64,000 nt of DNA from assembly GCA_027596075.1 (NCBI GenBank), contig JADGJC010000030.1, positions 1 to 64,000 on the forward strand, in the 5' to 3' direction. The notes below the pieces were generated by a model. The model saw only the letters and a list, made by a program, of their open reading frames with translations, ran no database searches and had not been told where the DNA came from. This DNA comes from Rhizophlyctis rosea. Lineage: Eukaryota; Chytridiomycota; Chytridiomycetes; Rhizophlyctidales; Rhizophlyctidaceae. Shown here piece by piece: positions 43,559 to 54,200 of this stretch (position 1 is its first letter; every line of letters begins with the position of its first letter). Position numbers and translations under genes: made by a program.

Positions 43559-45055
43559 ATGGATTACCCCGATATCATACTCAAAGTCCTATCCTTTCTG
43601 GACTCGACTTCGCTAGCCAACTGTGAACGAGTATGCTCTCAATGGCACAAACTGCTCAACCAAAACTGTAATTCCCTCTGGCTTCCGCATGTTGCGAAAC
43701 TGTCCATGAAGCCCAACACTGCTCCGCCAAAATGGGACGACGAAACTTGGAAGCACGTTTGCAAACGGCGGTGGCAGTGGGCAGTTCTGTTTCCACAGCT
43801 AGCGAAGCAGTCGGTGGGAATGGTCGGTCTAGCTGGTGATATTGTTGAACAAGAGGAAGGGCTAGATGTTAGTAGCTTAATATTGTGGAATGGAGACGCG
43901 ATAGAACAAAGGAAGTTGGCAGGAATAGACACATGTATAGATGGCTTTGGACCTAATGCCAGAATTCAAGACGATGCCGATGAAGACCCCTTCATAACAG
44001 TCATCGGCTCCTACACCTCAGATGAAAACCACTACATCGGTCCCCAATCCTCCTTCCACCACGCCATCGTCCAATGCGACGGCCACTACGTCGGCGCATT
44101 TGACATATCCCAACCCTCCACAACACCCTACACCTTCCTCGATCCACAACCCCATAAACACCCCCTAACCCCGCAACGCTTAACCCGCAGCAAATGGATA
44201 CCCATCAACGAAGGAAACGGATACATCTCCATCTGGGATCCATCAACCCCTTCCCGCGTCACAAACTTCCGAGCCGTTGAGGAATTCTACGTCCAAGGCC
44301 ATCTCTGCGGAAACCGCTACGCTTGCTTCAATCCGCGATGGGCAAGTGAGGAAGAAGACGTGGACTGTTTCCAATCTATACGTCTTTGGGCAATCGAGGA
44401 ACAAAATGGGACGGCCCGACCAGTATGGACAGTCCGCCTTCCAGGTCACATCGTTGACGTCGCCGTAAACGAACACATGGTTGCCTGTGCATACGGCTCC
44501 CTCATCTCCGACGAAAATCTGGACGAAACACATACCACCGCCCCACTCCTACCTCCAGAAGACCGAGTTTTTGGTCTTCAATTCCGCGACATCAAAGATG
44601 GAAGCCTCCTCCTTGACGCTCCCGCTTTTCGAGACATAACAGATATCATCTGCATAGCCCTGACACGATTCTACTGTGTCGTGACAAAAGCGGAGGGGAG
44701 CAACGGCGGGCAGGCCGTCTTGTTGGTTGACCTGAAAAGCGGGGATATAGTTTTTGAGGTGGAGCTGGCAACAATGTTCATTGAAGGGTATGGCGGGTTG
44801 CGGATTAGTGACTGTGAAACATACATGTTGTTGTGGTCATCAAGGAATCAATTGGCCGTTATAGATTTGGAACATGGGGCCTGGAGGTTGTGCGAGAGGA
44901 AGGTATCGGATGTTGCCGAGGAATGGGTGTTTGGATTTTGGGCGGTTCGGCGGGGGAGGCGGCCTATCGGGACCCGATGGCGGAGGGGACGAGGACTCTT
45001 GGAAGTAGCATGGAAAGCTACACCTCAACTCGTACCTCTACCTACCGAATCATAA
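43559..45055 (+). CDS. F-box protein, probable beta-propeller
   Basis: 498 residues, intronless. The Met at 43559 is placed directly before a canonical F-box: MDYPDIILKVLSFLDSTSLA, then NCERVCSQWHKLLNQ. An in-frame Met at 43406 would add 51 residues without domain character. The remaining 430 residues alternate short strands and loops (NGYISIWDPSTPSRVTNFRA, FQSIRLWAIEEQNG, GHIVDVAVNEHMVACAYGS, LLWSSRNQLAVIDLEHG), as in WD/YVTN-type propellers of F-box proteins. It is likely the substrate-recognition subunit of an SCF ubiquitin ligase. Target unknown. The C-terminus is Arg-rich (RRGRRPIGTRWRRGRG). Confidence 0.8.
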   Translation: MDYPDIILKVLSFLDSTSLANCERVCSQWHKLLNQNCNSLWLPHVAKLSMKPNTAPPKWDDETWKHVCKRRWQWAVLFPQLAKQSVGMVGLAGDIVEQEEGLDVSSLILWNGDAIEQRKLAGIDTCIDGFGPNARIQDDADEDPFITVIGSYTSDENHYIGPQSSFHHAIVQCDGHYVGAFDISQPSTTPYTFLDPQPHKHPLTPQRLTRSKWIPINEGNGYISIWDPSTPSRVTNFRAVEEFYVQGHLCGNRYACFNPRWASEEEDVDCFQSIRLWAIEEQNGTARPVWTVRLPGHIVDVAVNEHMVACAYGSLISDENLDETHTTAPLLPPEDRVFGLQFRDIKDGSLLLDAPAFRDITDIICIALTRFYCVVTKAEGSNGGQAVLLVDLKSGDIVFEVELATMFIEGYGGLRISDCETYMLLWSSRNQLAVIDLEHGAWRLCERKVSDVAEEWVFGFWAVRRGRRPIGTRWRRGRGLLEVAWKATPQLVPLPTES

Positions 45056-45267
45056 CTGTACATAACGTCCTCTGTGGTGTACCTTGTCCTAAGACCAGCA
45101 TTTGTCACGTCATTGGAAAAGAAGTATCGAAAATCATGGCCTGATGTAAAGTAGACTCTCCCACACAAAGCTCCCTCCCGTAGATGCTTGCCACCAGACC
45201 TATGACTTGTACACAAAGCGGCAAATCCGCGTAATCTATCCCATCCGTTCCCCTGAACAGAAACCCT

Positions 45268-48200
45268 TCAACGGAAAAATGTCTTAAACACTGCCGGCGA
45301 AACATCCTCGCTTACAGCATGCTTTGACATCAACGTCTTCTCTGACACTCTCATCGCAGCAGGTATCACCCCCGTCCCATACCACTTCATATCAGTCTGG
45401 AGCAGCCCCGTAACAACCGCTCCCACAAAGCTGCAAAAACCAATCAGATGAGCTGATCACCCTCAGAACTTCGAATCTCCTCTCACCTATCCCCAGCTCC
45501 AGTAACACTAACACACTCGCTCAAAACTTTTCCCGGACGGTGCTTTTCCACAACAATCTCCTCAACATCCCCATTCCTCCCGACAGCCAAAACCCCCTCA
45601 GACCCACGCTTCAAAAAGACATTCTCGAATTTCTCCAACAACTTCCGCGATACCTTCTCCTCCTCCCGTTCCGAACTAACCATTGTCGGAATCCCACCGC
45701 CGAGCGCGAAAAGCTCCTGCCTATCGGGCGTGATATACTTGATTGCGCGCTGACACCGATCGGACAATTGGAGGATTTTCGTGCTTTTGGGGACGGATGT
45801 TGGTTCGAAGATTGCTAGATAAGGGTAACACGTGGCGTAAGGACGCGAAAACAATAATGATGCCGAACATGGACTCCTCACACCCAACTTAAAGTAGCCA
45901 TCTCACAAAGGCCTTTCTATTCTTACCGATAGACCCAGTTTGTATACATGCTTCCAAAATCATTTCCATGCAATCAATCCCTATGTTCCCATCAAAACAA
46001 ACGATCCGCGGATTGTCATTCAAAATCCTTTCCGCTACCTAACCACATGCATCAGTCACTCCCACATATTTGTCCAACATTCGAAACATCACAAATCTCA
46101 CACCTTGCTTCCATTGATCAACGCATGTATCGACATATCAGCAACAGCTCCAAGCAAACTTCCATCCGCCAATAACAATGCATTATACACGGCCGTCGGT
46201 CGATCGCTCAATATCTCCACCCCACTGGTATCCTGACCCCAAAACAACTCTTCAATAATAAAAAACAATCATCCCCTCCCCCACAATCAACTCAAAACAA
46301 AGAAACGCACCATACCCAACCCCTTCATGCACTCCACCAAAGTCCGTCCCGAGAAATCATCGCCCACCACCGAGAAGAAAACCGGATCGCCGCCTGTGCG
46401 GAAGCACGCTTCTGCAATATTCCGTCCTACCCCACCCGACGTGTATCCTATCGTTCCCGTGGCAGAGGTGCCGAGCGGTAGATGCGAGATGCCGGCAAGT
46501 TTTTGTTGTTGTTGTTGACCGATGGATGGAACCACCGGCGTGGTGTATGGATCTGTCCATTTTGCGGTGATGTCTAGTACGGATCCGCCGATGATGAAGG
46601 GGCGGTTGTTGCTAAAATGTGAAGGTTGAGTGGAGATATGTCGATGCTGATGAAAGGTTTTGTGGTGTTTTTTGGGAGGTGACATTGAAGTAGTACTGTA
46701 TGCTCTTGTCTGAGCAAGTTGTCGTGATAAAGACAAAGCTATCCGACTGCCGACCCGGGCGTTGTTCTTCACCAATGCGATATCTGACGTGCAAACAGAC
46801 AAGCGTGAATACAGAGGCGGGGGATGGGTGGGCTTAATTCACCACTTACTTGCGGCCAAAGACTGTCCACCCGTCAACCGCTTGATACGATCTAGTAGGA
46901 ATGGGGTGATATCTTTGCCTTTTACTCCCTTCTTACTGATGGAAATAGTCAGCATAACGTTCCACAAAATGTGATGCGTGGCACTTTGTCGAACCTTGCC
47001 TCCCCTACTGCATCCGATATTGCGGCTTCTAACTTCACAGGATCGATGACTGCATCATCCGTAGGTATTGGCACCGCGATGACGGTCCCGCTTTCCAATT
47101 GGAGATCCATGTTCGCTTCTGGATCGATAGAAGTCGATGAGTCCACTTTCCTTACGCCAGCTGTATTCAGTTTTACATCAACATACTGATGAGCGAAGCG
47201 CATTCGTCAGGGGTCGACAAATTTGCCATACTCTGGAGTGTTAAGCGTCAGGCATCGGAAAATGTTCGCAAGTGTCTAGACAAATTCCAGCTCTACCTTG
47301 AAACCACTAGATGGCACATAGAACGCTGGAAATTCATCACTACCGCCATATGAAACCACCGTCACGCCTTGAGTTTCCTACTTCATAGCGCGTTATGAGA
47401 TGAGTGTCTCATTCCGAAGCCCAAGTCCAAAGACGCTCTTCCGCACCAGATACTCCAATGTCCGCTCAATGTCTAAAATGGCCTTCACTCCAGCACAAAC
47501 CACTGCTACGGGAGTGCGCCCAAGTTCGGTCAAGTCTGCGCTAACATCCATCGCTGGTGCGTTGCAATTAAGATGATGTTGGGTTAAACAACGCGCAGCT
47601 ACATGAATGCCAGCATGTACCTACATTCTTGTCCACCACGATGCACCCCTCCGATCCCACCCGTGACAAACACTTTGATCCCCGCTCGATGAGCCACTAC
47701 CATGGTGCCCGAGACTGTCGTGGCTCCATACCCACCCTGTTCAACAAGATGCGGGGTGAGGCCTCAACCTTACCGCCCTGACAGCGCTATGACTCTACTA
47801 ACCTGCGCCAAAACCAACGGTAAATCCCTGCGCGACGCCTTACGCGCCTTCATCCCGACCTTAGCCAAAAGCTCAAGATCTCCGATCGATAGACCAACTT
47901 TGACACGTCCGTTTAGCACGGCTATCGTAGCCGGTGTGCAACCTTCTGATTTGACTATGTCTTCGACGGAGAGGGCCATTTCGAGGTTTTCTGGGTAGGG
48001 CATTCCTGGAGTCGCGCGTCAGTAAAATAGTTCAACCTGTGAACGGTTTGACCGACGAGAGCGCGCACCATGCGTGATGATGGTAGATTCTAGAGCAACA
48101 ACTGGACGGCCCGATGCTAACGCGTTGGCGACTTCGGGCTGAACGTCGAAGGAGGGCGGAACCTTCGCGGTGAGCCTGGTCGATAAGGTCCTCTAGAGCC

Positions 48201-48354
48201 AAGCATAGGTGGGATCGAGGAATGAGACTTCGAGGTGGTGCACTCGGATATGACAGCTGGTTGAACCTACACGTTGCAGACAAGTCAGACGGCAGGCACA
48301 CAAGCCTGCATATAACCTTCTGTAGGCCCACGGCCGACTACGCAGGAACGACAT
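45268..48354 (-). CDS. bifunctional pseudouridine-5'-phosphate glycosidase / pseudouridine kinase
   Basis: A two-domain enzyme for pseudouridine breakdown. The PfkB-type kinase phosphorylates pseudouridine, and the glycosidase cleaves the C-C bond to uracil and ribose 5-phosphate. N-terminal glycosidase domain: [17 protein letters not shown] spliced to [72 protein letters not shown] and [16 protein letters not shown]-terminal kinase: [52 protein letters not shown], and the catalytic [12 protein letters not shown], ending KTFFR at 45268. The fusion occurs in other fungi. Exon 1 ([20 protein letters not shown], start 48354) is Arg-rich and may be a mitochondrial presequence. About twelve short exons. 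Confidence 0.88.
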
Positions 48355-48804
48355 TGTGCTCGTTTGGAGCAGTTCGTGGTGGTAGGCGGGTGTAGCAGCT
48401 ACATAAAAATATGGAAGGGAGGGTGCTTCGAGGAATCAGGATCCCAGGCCCTGTGGCTGATGATCACGAGCCTCCAAATTCCGCAGTATGCAGCAGGAGC
48501 ATGGCCATGCTCCCCTTACGCGGAGCAACTTTCACCTGACTGATTTTTCCTCCAGCTCATCTTGACTTCCATCTTTCCTTTCCCACACCAAAATCTTCTT
48601 CTAGTTGGTGCGAGAAGTTGACCAATTACATAGTCAGGTAAGCATGCTGTTTACTATTCTCACTAACCCAGCAAGACTGACTCGGCCGCCTCAACCCCTG
48701 CCTAACAGGCACTCGACACTCAAGACCTCCTGGAACGAAAACCCTCCACGACCATATTATCCCTTCCAATTCCGTCCCCCCAACGCTATCAACCCACCGC
48801 AACG
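48355..48804. promoter_or_regulatory. divergent intergenic region
   Basis: 450 bases between the starts of the pseudouridine enzyme and an ankyrin gene. A CTTCCATCTTTCCTTTCCC pyrimidine tract near 48569-48587 resembles a fungal promoter CT block. Nothing else seen. Confidence 0.35.
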
Positions 48805-49992
48805 ATGACCACCATGGCACTCCTACCCGAAATCCTGCGACAAGTCGCCCTTTACACCGGCCCGCTCACCAGCCGCGCCCTACGCGCCTCGTGCAAGAAC
48901 GTCCGCGCAGAAATTACCATGAAAGATCTCGTCATCGCGGAAGCGCGCTGGAGATATATTTGCTATGATGTTTATGATGTGTGGCACTGGGCCACTCGTA
49001 ACTGGCATCCAACCGTTCTCCGTGTGTATATGCCAATCATGCTGAATGAGGGTCATCCATGGTCCTGGAAATCGCCAATAGAAGAGTTGGACCTATCACT
49101 TGCTGAAGCATCACAGCATGGCGACACCGAAATGGCGAGTCTCTTCTTGAGAAATGGTGCCAACGTCAATGTGGACAACGGAGCTCCGATCCGATACGCT
49201 GTCAGCCGTGGAGATGTGCCAATGATAGAACTCCTGCTGGACGCACAACCGGAGCTAGATCTACCATCCACCACGCCCACACGTGACACGCCCTTAGCTC
49301 TTGCAGTTCGGTCGGGAAACATCGAGATTGTCAAACTCCTTCTGAAAGCTGGGGCACAGGTCGACGCTGAGAGTCTTCCGGAGGTGTACCCCATCACGAT
49401 TGCCGTACAGCTCGGCAAGATTGAGATGGTCAAAGTATTGCTCCATTCGGGGTCTGATGTTCCTAGCTTAGAGGAGGTAGCAAAGGGTGATATCGCGATG
49501 GTCAATCTATTGCTGGACTTTGGAGCGGATAATGAAGGGTGCTGGGCAATCATCGCGGCCGGTAGGGCACATGATTGGCCGTTAGTGAAAGCATTGCTCA
49601 AGGCGCCCGTGAACGTTGCGCAACGGGATCAGCTTCTGAACACTGCGGCCGCGCAAAATAGCCCCGAATTTGTGACCTTGCTAATCGACGCTGGGGCGAC
49701 TCTTGCTTGCAACGGCGGCAAAGCTCTGGCTGTGGCGGCATCCAAGGGAAATGGAGACATCGTTCAGGCATTGTTGCAAACTCACCGGCCGGAACTCCTG
49801 AATGCCTGCTTTGGTCCCGTTAAAGAAGCATTGGGGGAGTGGCAATTGGCTGATTCGTTGTTTATCAGTATGGTTGACGGGATGGCGGACGCAATCAAGC
49901 AAGGTCGATATGATATTGTGGAGATGCTGCTGGAGGCGGGTGGGAAGCGATTTGATCCTCTGCGGCGCATAGCAGTCCAGCAAACGGCATGA
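48805..49992 (+). CDS. ankyrin repeat protein
   Basis: 395 residues, intronless. A short F-box-like N-terminus (MALLPEILRQVALYTGPLTS) is followed from residue about 95 by roughly eight ankyrin repeats: DLSLAEASQHGDTEMASLFL, APIRYAVSRGDVPMIELLLD, TPLALAVRSGNIEIVKLLLK, YPITIAVQLGKIEMVKVLLH, KALAVAASKGNGDIVQALLQ. The style, with repeats lacking the usual GxTPLH start in places, is like the 37800-39536 protein and suggests a common family. An antisense frame at 49053-49601 is a mirror artefact. Binding partner unknown. Confidence 0.78.
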   Translation: MTTMALLPEILRQVALYTGPLTSRALRASCKNVRAEITMKDLVIAEARWRYICYDVYDVWHWATRNWHPTVLRVYMPIMLNEGHPWSWKSPIEELDLSLAEASQHGDTEMASLFLRNGANVNVDNGAPIRYAVSRGDVPMIELLLDAQPELDLPSTTPTRDTPLALAVRSGNIEIVKLLLKAGAQVDAESLPEVYPITIAVQLGKIEMVKVLLHSGSDVPSLEEVAKGDIAMVNLLLDFGADNEGCWAIIAAGRAHDWPLVKALLKAPVNVAQRDQLLNTAAAQNSPEFVTLLIDAGATLACNGGKALAVAASKGNGDIVQALLQTHRPELLNACFGPVKEALGEWQLADSLFISMVDGMADAIKQGRYDIVEMLLEAGGKRFDPLRRIAVQQTA

Positions 49993-50221
49993 GTAGTTCG
50001 ATGGGGGTCACAAGAGATGTAGGTTAGTGCTGTTGGCATAGTTTGCAATAGGCCTAGATGATAGAACAGCGAAAGGGAGCAAATTATAGTGCAATGACGG
50101 GTTGCTCAATTGGAGGATGATGTGCATGTGGGTAACGCTATTGTTATTGATTTCGTCGGTGGATACGCGCAGGCCAAGATATCAGCGATTAATTGTTCCA
50201 AAGAGCGGAGATGAAAAAGGC
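49993..50221. other. intergenic
   Basis: Between the ankyrin gene stop and the 5S rRNA gene. Nothing recognised. Confidence 0.4.
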
Positions 50222-50228
50222 AAAAAAA
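50222..50228 (-). terminator. Pol III T-run after 5S rRNA
   Basis: Seven consecutive T on the minus strand immediately after the 5S RNA 3' end, the standard RNA polymerase III stop signal. Confidence 0.8.
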
Positions 50229-50343
50229 CTACAGCACGCAGTATTCCCGTGTGGTCCCCCACCACAGTACTGACTGCGCCATCACCAGCTTAACTTCGGA
50301 GATCAGACGGGATCCGGTGCTTTCTGGTGTGTATGGCCGTAGA
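50229..50343 (-). rRNA. 5S ribosomal RNA
   Basis: The minus strand reads TCTACGGCCATACACACC at the 5' end, then AAAGCACCGGATCCCGTCTG, ATCTCCGAAGTTAAGCTGG (internal A box), GTCAGTACTGTGGTGGGGGA (C box) and ends GCGTGCTGTAG. Both ends can pair as helix I (CTACGGC with GCTGTAG), and the length is about 115 bases. A T7 run follows. The gene is isolated from any rDNA unit, as is common in fungi with dispersed 5S genes. It looks functional: all conserved loop bases inspected are present. Confidence 0.93.
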
Positions 50344-51245
50344 TACAATATCGTGTAGTAATCTGGAATAAGTGTGCTATGCGTCTTTCAGGCATAATGC
50401 GTATGAGCCAAATGCGATGCTATGGTTGCTGAAGTGGTCGTTGAAGGAAATCGATCAGGCGATGCACGACGCCCGTGGGATGCCATCATGACAGATTATG
50501 GCTTAATTGGCTTGGGAGTTGATGAAATGTTGAGGCCCCCCTGCACACATTCCGTCAAAGGTATCACGTTCCGTCAAAGGTATCACGTTCCGTCAAAGGT
50601 ATCACGTCCCATGCAACTGTGAAGTGTTTACCGGGACCCTGACTGACCGAAATTCTCCCACTTCTCCCGCAGCTGCAGAGATTCCCCAAGAGAAGGAATC
50701 GGATGGACTGGATGGATTATCAATCGGATGCTGCGCCTTTTTGGCCCAGCGAGCGTGAGTCATGCACGATATTACCGGCCGCGTCATCCAATTATAATCA
50801 CAGACAAAGGGACCAGTTGGATCAGGAATCGGTTGTATGTCACACCGTCGTCACACTCGGCCTTCTAGTGGAAATTATCCGATATGGATGAGTTGGATGG
50901 GAAGTGAATTGTATTACCCGCAAAATCGACCATCTGAGTATGAGACTGTACATGGATAAATGGATCAATTGCATTCGAATTATGCTAGCCAATGACATGA
51001 TGCATCATGATCGCACGGTTGATGGCGATAATGCGCATTGCAAGGGTCTCTTTGTTGGGTTTCCAGGTTTCTCCTCTCTATTCGCATACGCTACCACCAT
51101 ATAGTTTGAAAAAAAATTGGGGTATCCAATAGGTGAGGACGTTCTCACACTTTGCGGAATCGTGTCCGTGGACTCATTGAGTTCCTGCTAAAGCCTGTAC
51201 ATCTTTAGATAGCTCTGCCTTTTCTCCTCTCCAGAGCCGAACATA
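50344..51245. other. intergenic with one tandem repeat
   Basis: Apart from the 3 x 19-base repeat at 50550, this 0.9 kb before Lon has no supported gene. Open frames are short and unlike proteins. The Lon promoter should lie at its right end. A run of seven A occurs at 51109-51116. Confidence 0.4.
50550..50606. repeat. tandem repeat, 3 x 19 bases
   Basis: Three perfect head-to-tail copies of TTCCGTCAAAGGTATCACG occupy 50550-50568, 50569-50587 and 50588-50606. Perfect identity suggests a recent or still variable minisatellite. No coding role. A cluster of factor-binding sites is possible. Confidence 0.92.
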
Positions 51246-54200
51246 ATGGCAAATATTCCCTCGATGCCCGCTCTGCTCCGGGAGCTCCAACATAGGTCTA
51301 TGACGGGCGCAAACCGGAGAATATCAAGAGCTCTTTCGCCGTCACCAGTCAGAAGAACGGGACCTCCCTCTCGCCAATTTACAACACCCAACCCACACCC
51401 AAGATCAGATGTCGTTCCCTCACCTTCCTCAACTTTCCGACCTTACATGTTCGGTGGAATGAAGAGACCGTACGCCACGGTGCAGAACAATCTTTTGGAG
51501 ACATCCTCATCTTCGTTTCTTTTCGACGCCCGAAAGGGAGACGGCAGCAACGATTCACTGCCGCCGGCCGGTGGTGACGGGGGTGCTGCTGGTGGAGTTG
51601 GGGGAGGGAATGGAGACGGTTCTGGGTCTGGTGGTAGCGGACGGAGACGTGGACGCGGACTGATAAGGGATCGTGGGAATGATAAGGAAGGACAGGAAGA
51701 GAAGGAGGACGCTGTGGACGCTGCAGAAGAACCAGCGAAGGAGGCGAGCGCATCGGACGGAAAGCCTAATGACGGAGGGGACGGAGCAGGTGCACCCGCA
51801 TCTGCTGGATCGGGATCTTCAAACGGTGGACGGGGACGCAATGGGAAGGGTACTGGCCGGGCTCCTGCTCCTGTCGAGCCTCTTGAGAAGGCAATTGCGC
51901 ACTTCGAGTCCGGAGGGGACCCACAACAGCCCAGTCCGAATGCATTAGAGCGCGTGCAGATTCCAGACGAGTACCCACAACTCTTAGCCATTCCTCTCAA
52001 CCGGCGGCCACTCTTTCCTGGATTTTACAAATCTCTATACATCAAAGATCCGCAAGCCATTGCTGCAATTCAAAACCTGATTGAACGAAGACAGCCATAC
52101 GTTGGTATCTTTTTGACGAAGGACGACAACTCGGAGGCGGACGTTGTAACGGATTTGGACCAAATACATCGCGTCGGTGTATTTGCGCAGATCACAAACA
52201 CATACCCGGCTGGTCCAAACAACAAAGCGTTGACGCTAGTAGTTTATCCTTATCGCCGTATTAAGATTAATGACTTAGTGAAGCCGCCAAAACTGGTGGG
52301 TGGAGTTCCTGCCGTTCACACGGACGAAGTTGCGGACACCACGCCAGTGGAGGCGAAGGAGGAGGGCAAAGAAGAGAGCAAGGAGGAACTGAAACCTGAA
52401 GTTGAGGAGCCCAAGGCAGAGGTGGAAGTGCCAGAGCCACCAGCACCAGTCGAGACAACTACCAAAGTAGAAGAGATAACTGAAGATCAGAAAGCGCCGT
52501 CAGAATCCATATCAGAATCTTCCGCCGTTCCCGACATAATCGAACCCACATCCCCATCCCCAGCTGCCGAACCCGAACAACCCCTCGAACCCACCCCAGA
52601 AGGCTACGACCCCGTCAACGCCCCACTCTCCCACTTTGCCGTCTCCCTCGTCAACGTCACCAACATGATGGAAGAACCCTACAACCACACCAACGCCGTC
52701 ATCAAAGCCACCACCTCCGAAATGCTCAACGTCCTCCGCGAAATAAGCACTATCAACCCCCTCCTCCGCGACCAAATCATCACCTTCTCCATCCAAACCG
52801 GCGGCAACGCCTTCGCCGATCCCGCTAAATTAGCCGATTTCGCCGCGGCCGTCTCTGCCGGCGAGCCGCGCGAATTACAAGACGTTCTCGAATCGCTGGT
52901 CATTGAAGAACGACTGACGAAGAGTCTGTATGTTTTGAAGAAGGAGTTGGCGAACGCGCAGTTGCAGCAGGAGATTGCGAAAGATGTCGATAAGAAGATC
53001 ACAAGAAAGCAGCAGGAGTTCTTTTTGATGGAGCAGTTGAAGGGGATTAAGAAGGAGTTGGGGATGGATTCGGATGGGAAGGAGAAGTTGGCGGAGAAGT
53101 TTAGGGAGAGGATGGCGCAGTTGAAGATGCCGGAGGAGGTGAAGAAGGTTGTTGATGAGGTGGGTTTGGTTTTGTTTGGTTGTGCCAATTTCGAATGCTT
53201 TTATATGAGTTGATGCCTTTGGGATTGTTTGCGGGGCTGGTCAAGGTCGAACGTGGGATGCGCGGTCGGCCCACAGGAGGGGTGTTGCAATGGTGAAATG
53301 ATTGATTGTGTCAGAGGATAATGATTCGGAAAAGCGCCCACATTAGACATGCGTTACGCGAAACCGACATATTCATGTTTTTACATCCGCATTCCAGGAA
53401 CTTAACAAACTCCAACATCTCGAACCCGCCGCTTCCGAATTCAACGTTACCCGGAACTATCTAGACTGGCTTACCCAAATCCCCTGGGGCCTCCACTCCA
53501 AAGAAAACTTCAACATCAAGCACGCCGTCAAAGTCCTTGACGAAGACCATTACGGGTTGAAGGACGTCAAGGACCGGATATTGGAGTTCATTGCTGTGGG
53601 CAAGTTGAGGGGTACGGTTGAGGGGAAGATCATTTGCTTGGTTGGACCGCCTGGAGTTGGGAAGACGAGTGTGGGGAAGAGTATTGCACGAGCTTTGGGG
53701 AGGGAGTTTTATAGGTTTAGTGTTGGCGGGTTGACGGATGTTGCGGAGATTAAGGGGCATCGGAGGACGTATGTTGGTGCTATGCCGGGGAAGGTTGTTC
53801 AGGCTTTGAAGAAGGTGCAGACGGAGAATCCGTTGATCATGATCGATGAGAGTGAGTTTCTTGCTACTTGCGATTTTGTTTCGAGAAGACATGGAGTTGA
53901 GTGTCGCTCATGCTTATTGTACCTTCCCGTCATCCAGTCGACAAGCTTGGTCGAGGCCACCAAGGCGACCCAGCCTCCGCCCTCCTCGAACTCCTCGACC
54001 CCGAACAAAACTCATCTTTCCTCGACCACTACATGGACGTCCCCATGGACCTCTCCAAAGTCCTCTTCGTCTGCACCGCCAACACCCTCGACACCATCCC
54101 AGGCCCCCTCCTTGACAGAATGGAAACCATCCAACTCTCCGGCTACGTCGCTGAAGAAAAAGTCGCCATCGCCGAACGCTACCTCGCCCCACAGGCCCGG

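Noticed and set aside
49053..49601. 182-codon minus-strand open frame
   Set aside because: Antisense shadow of the ankyrin gene at 48805.
51443..53188. Long minus-strand open frames across Lon exon 1
   Set aside because: Pro/Ser-rich mirror frames of the Lon linker and acidic inserts.
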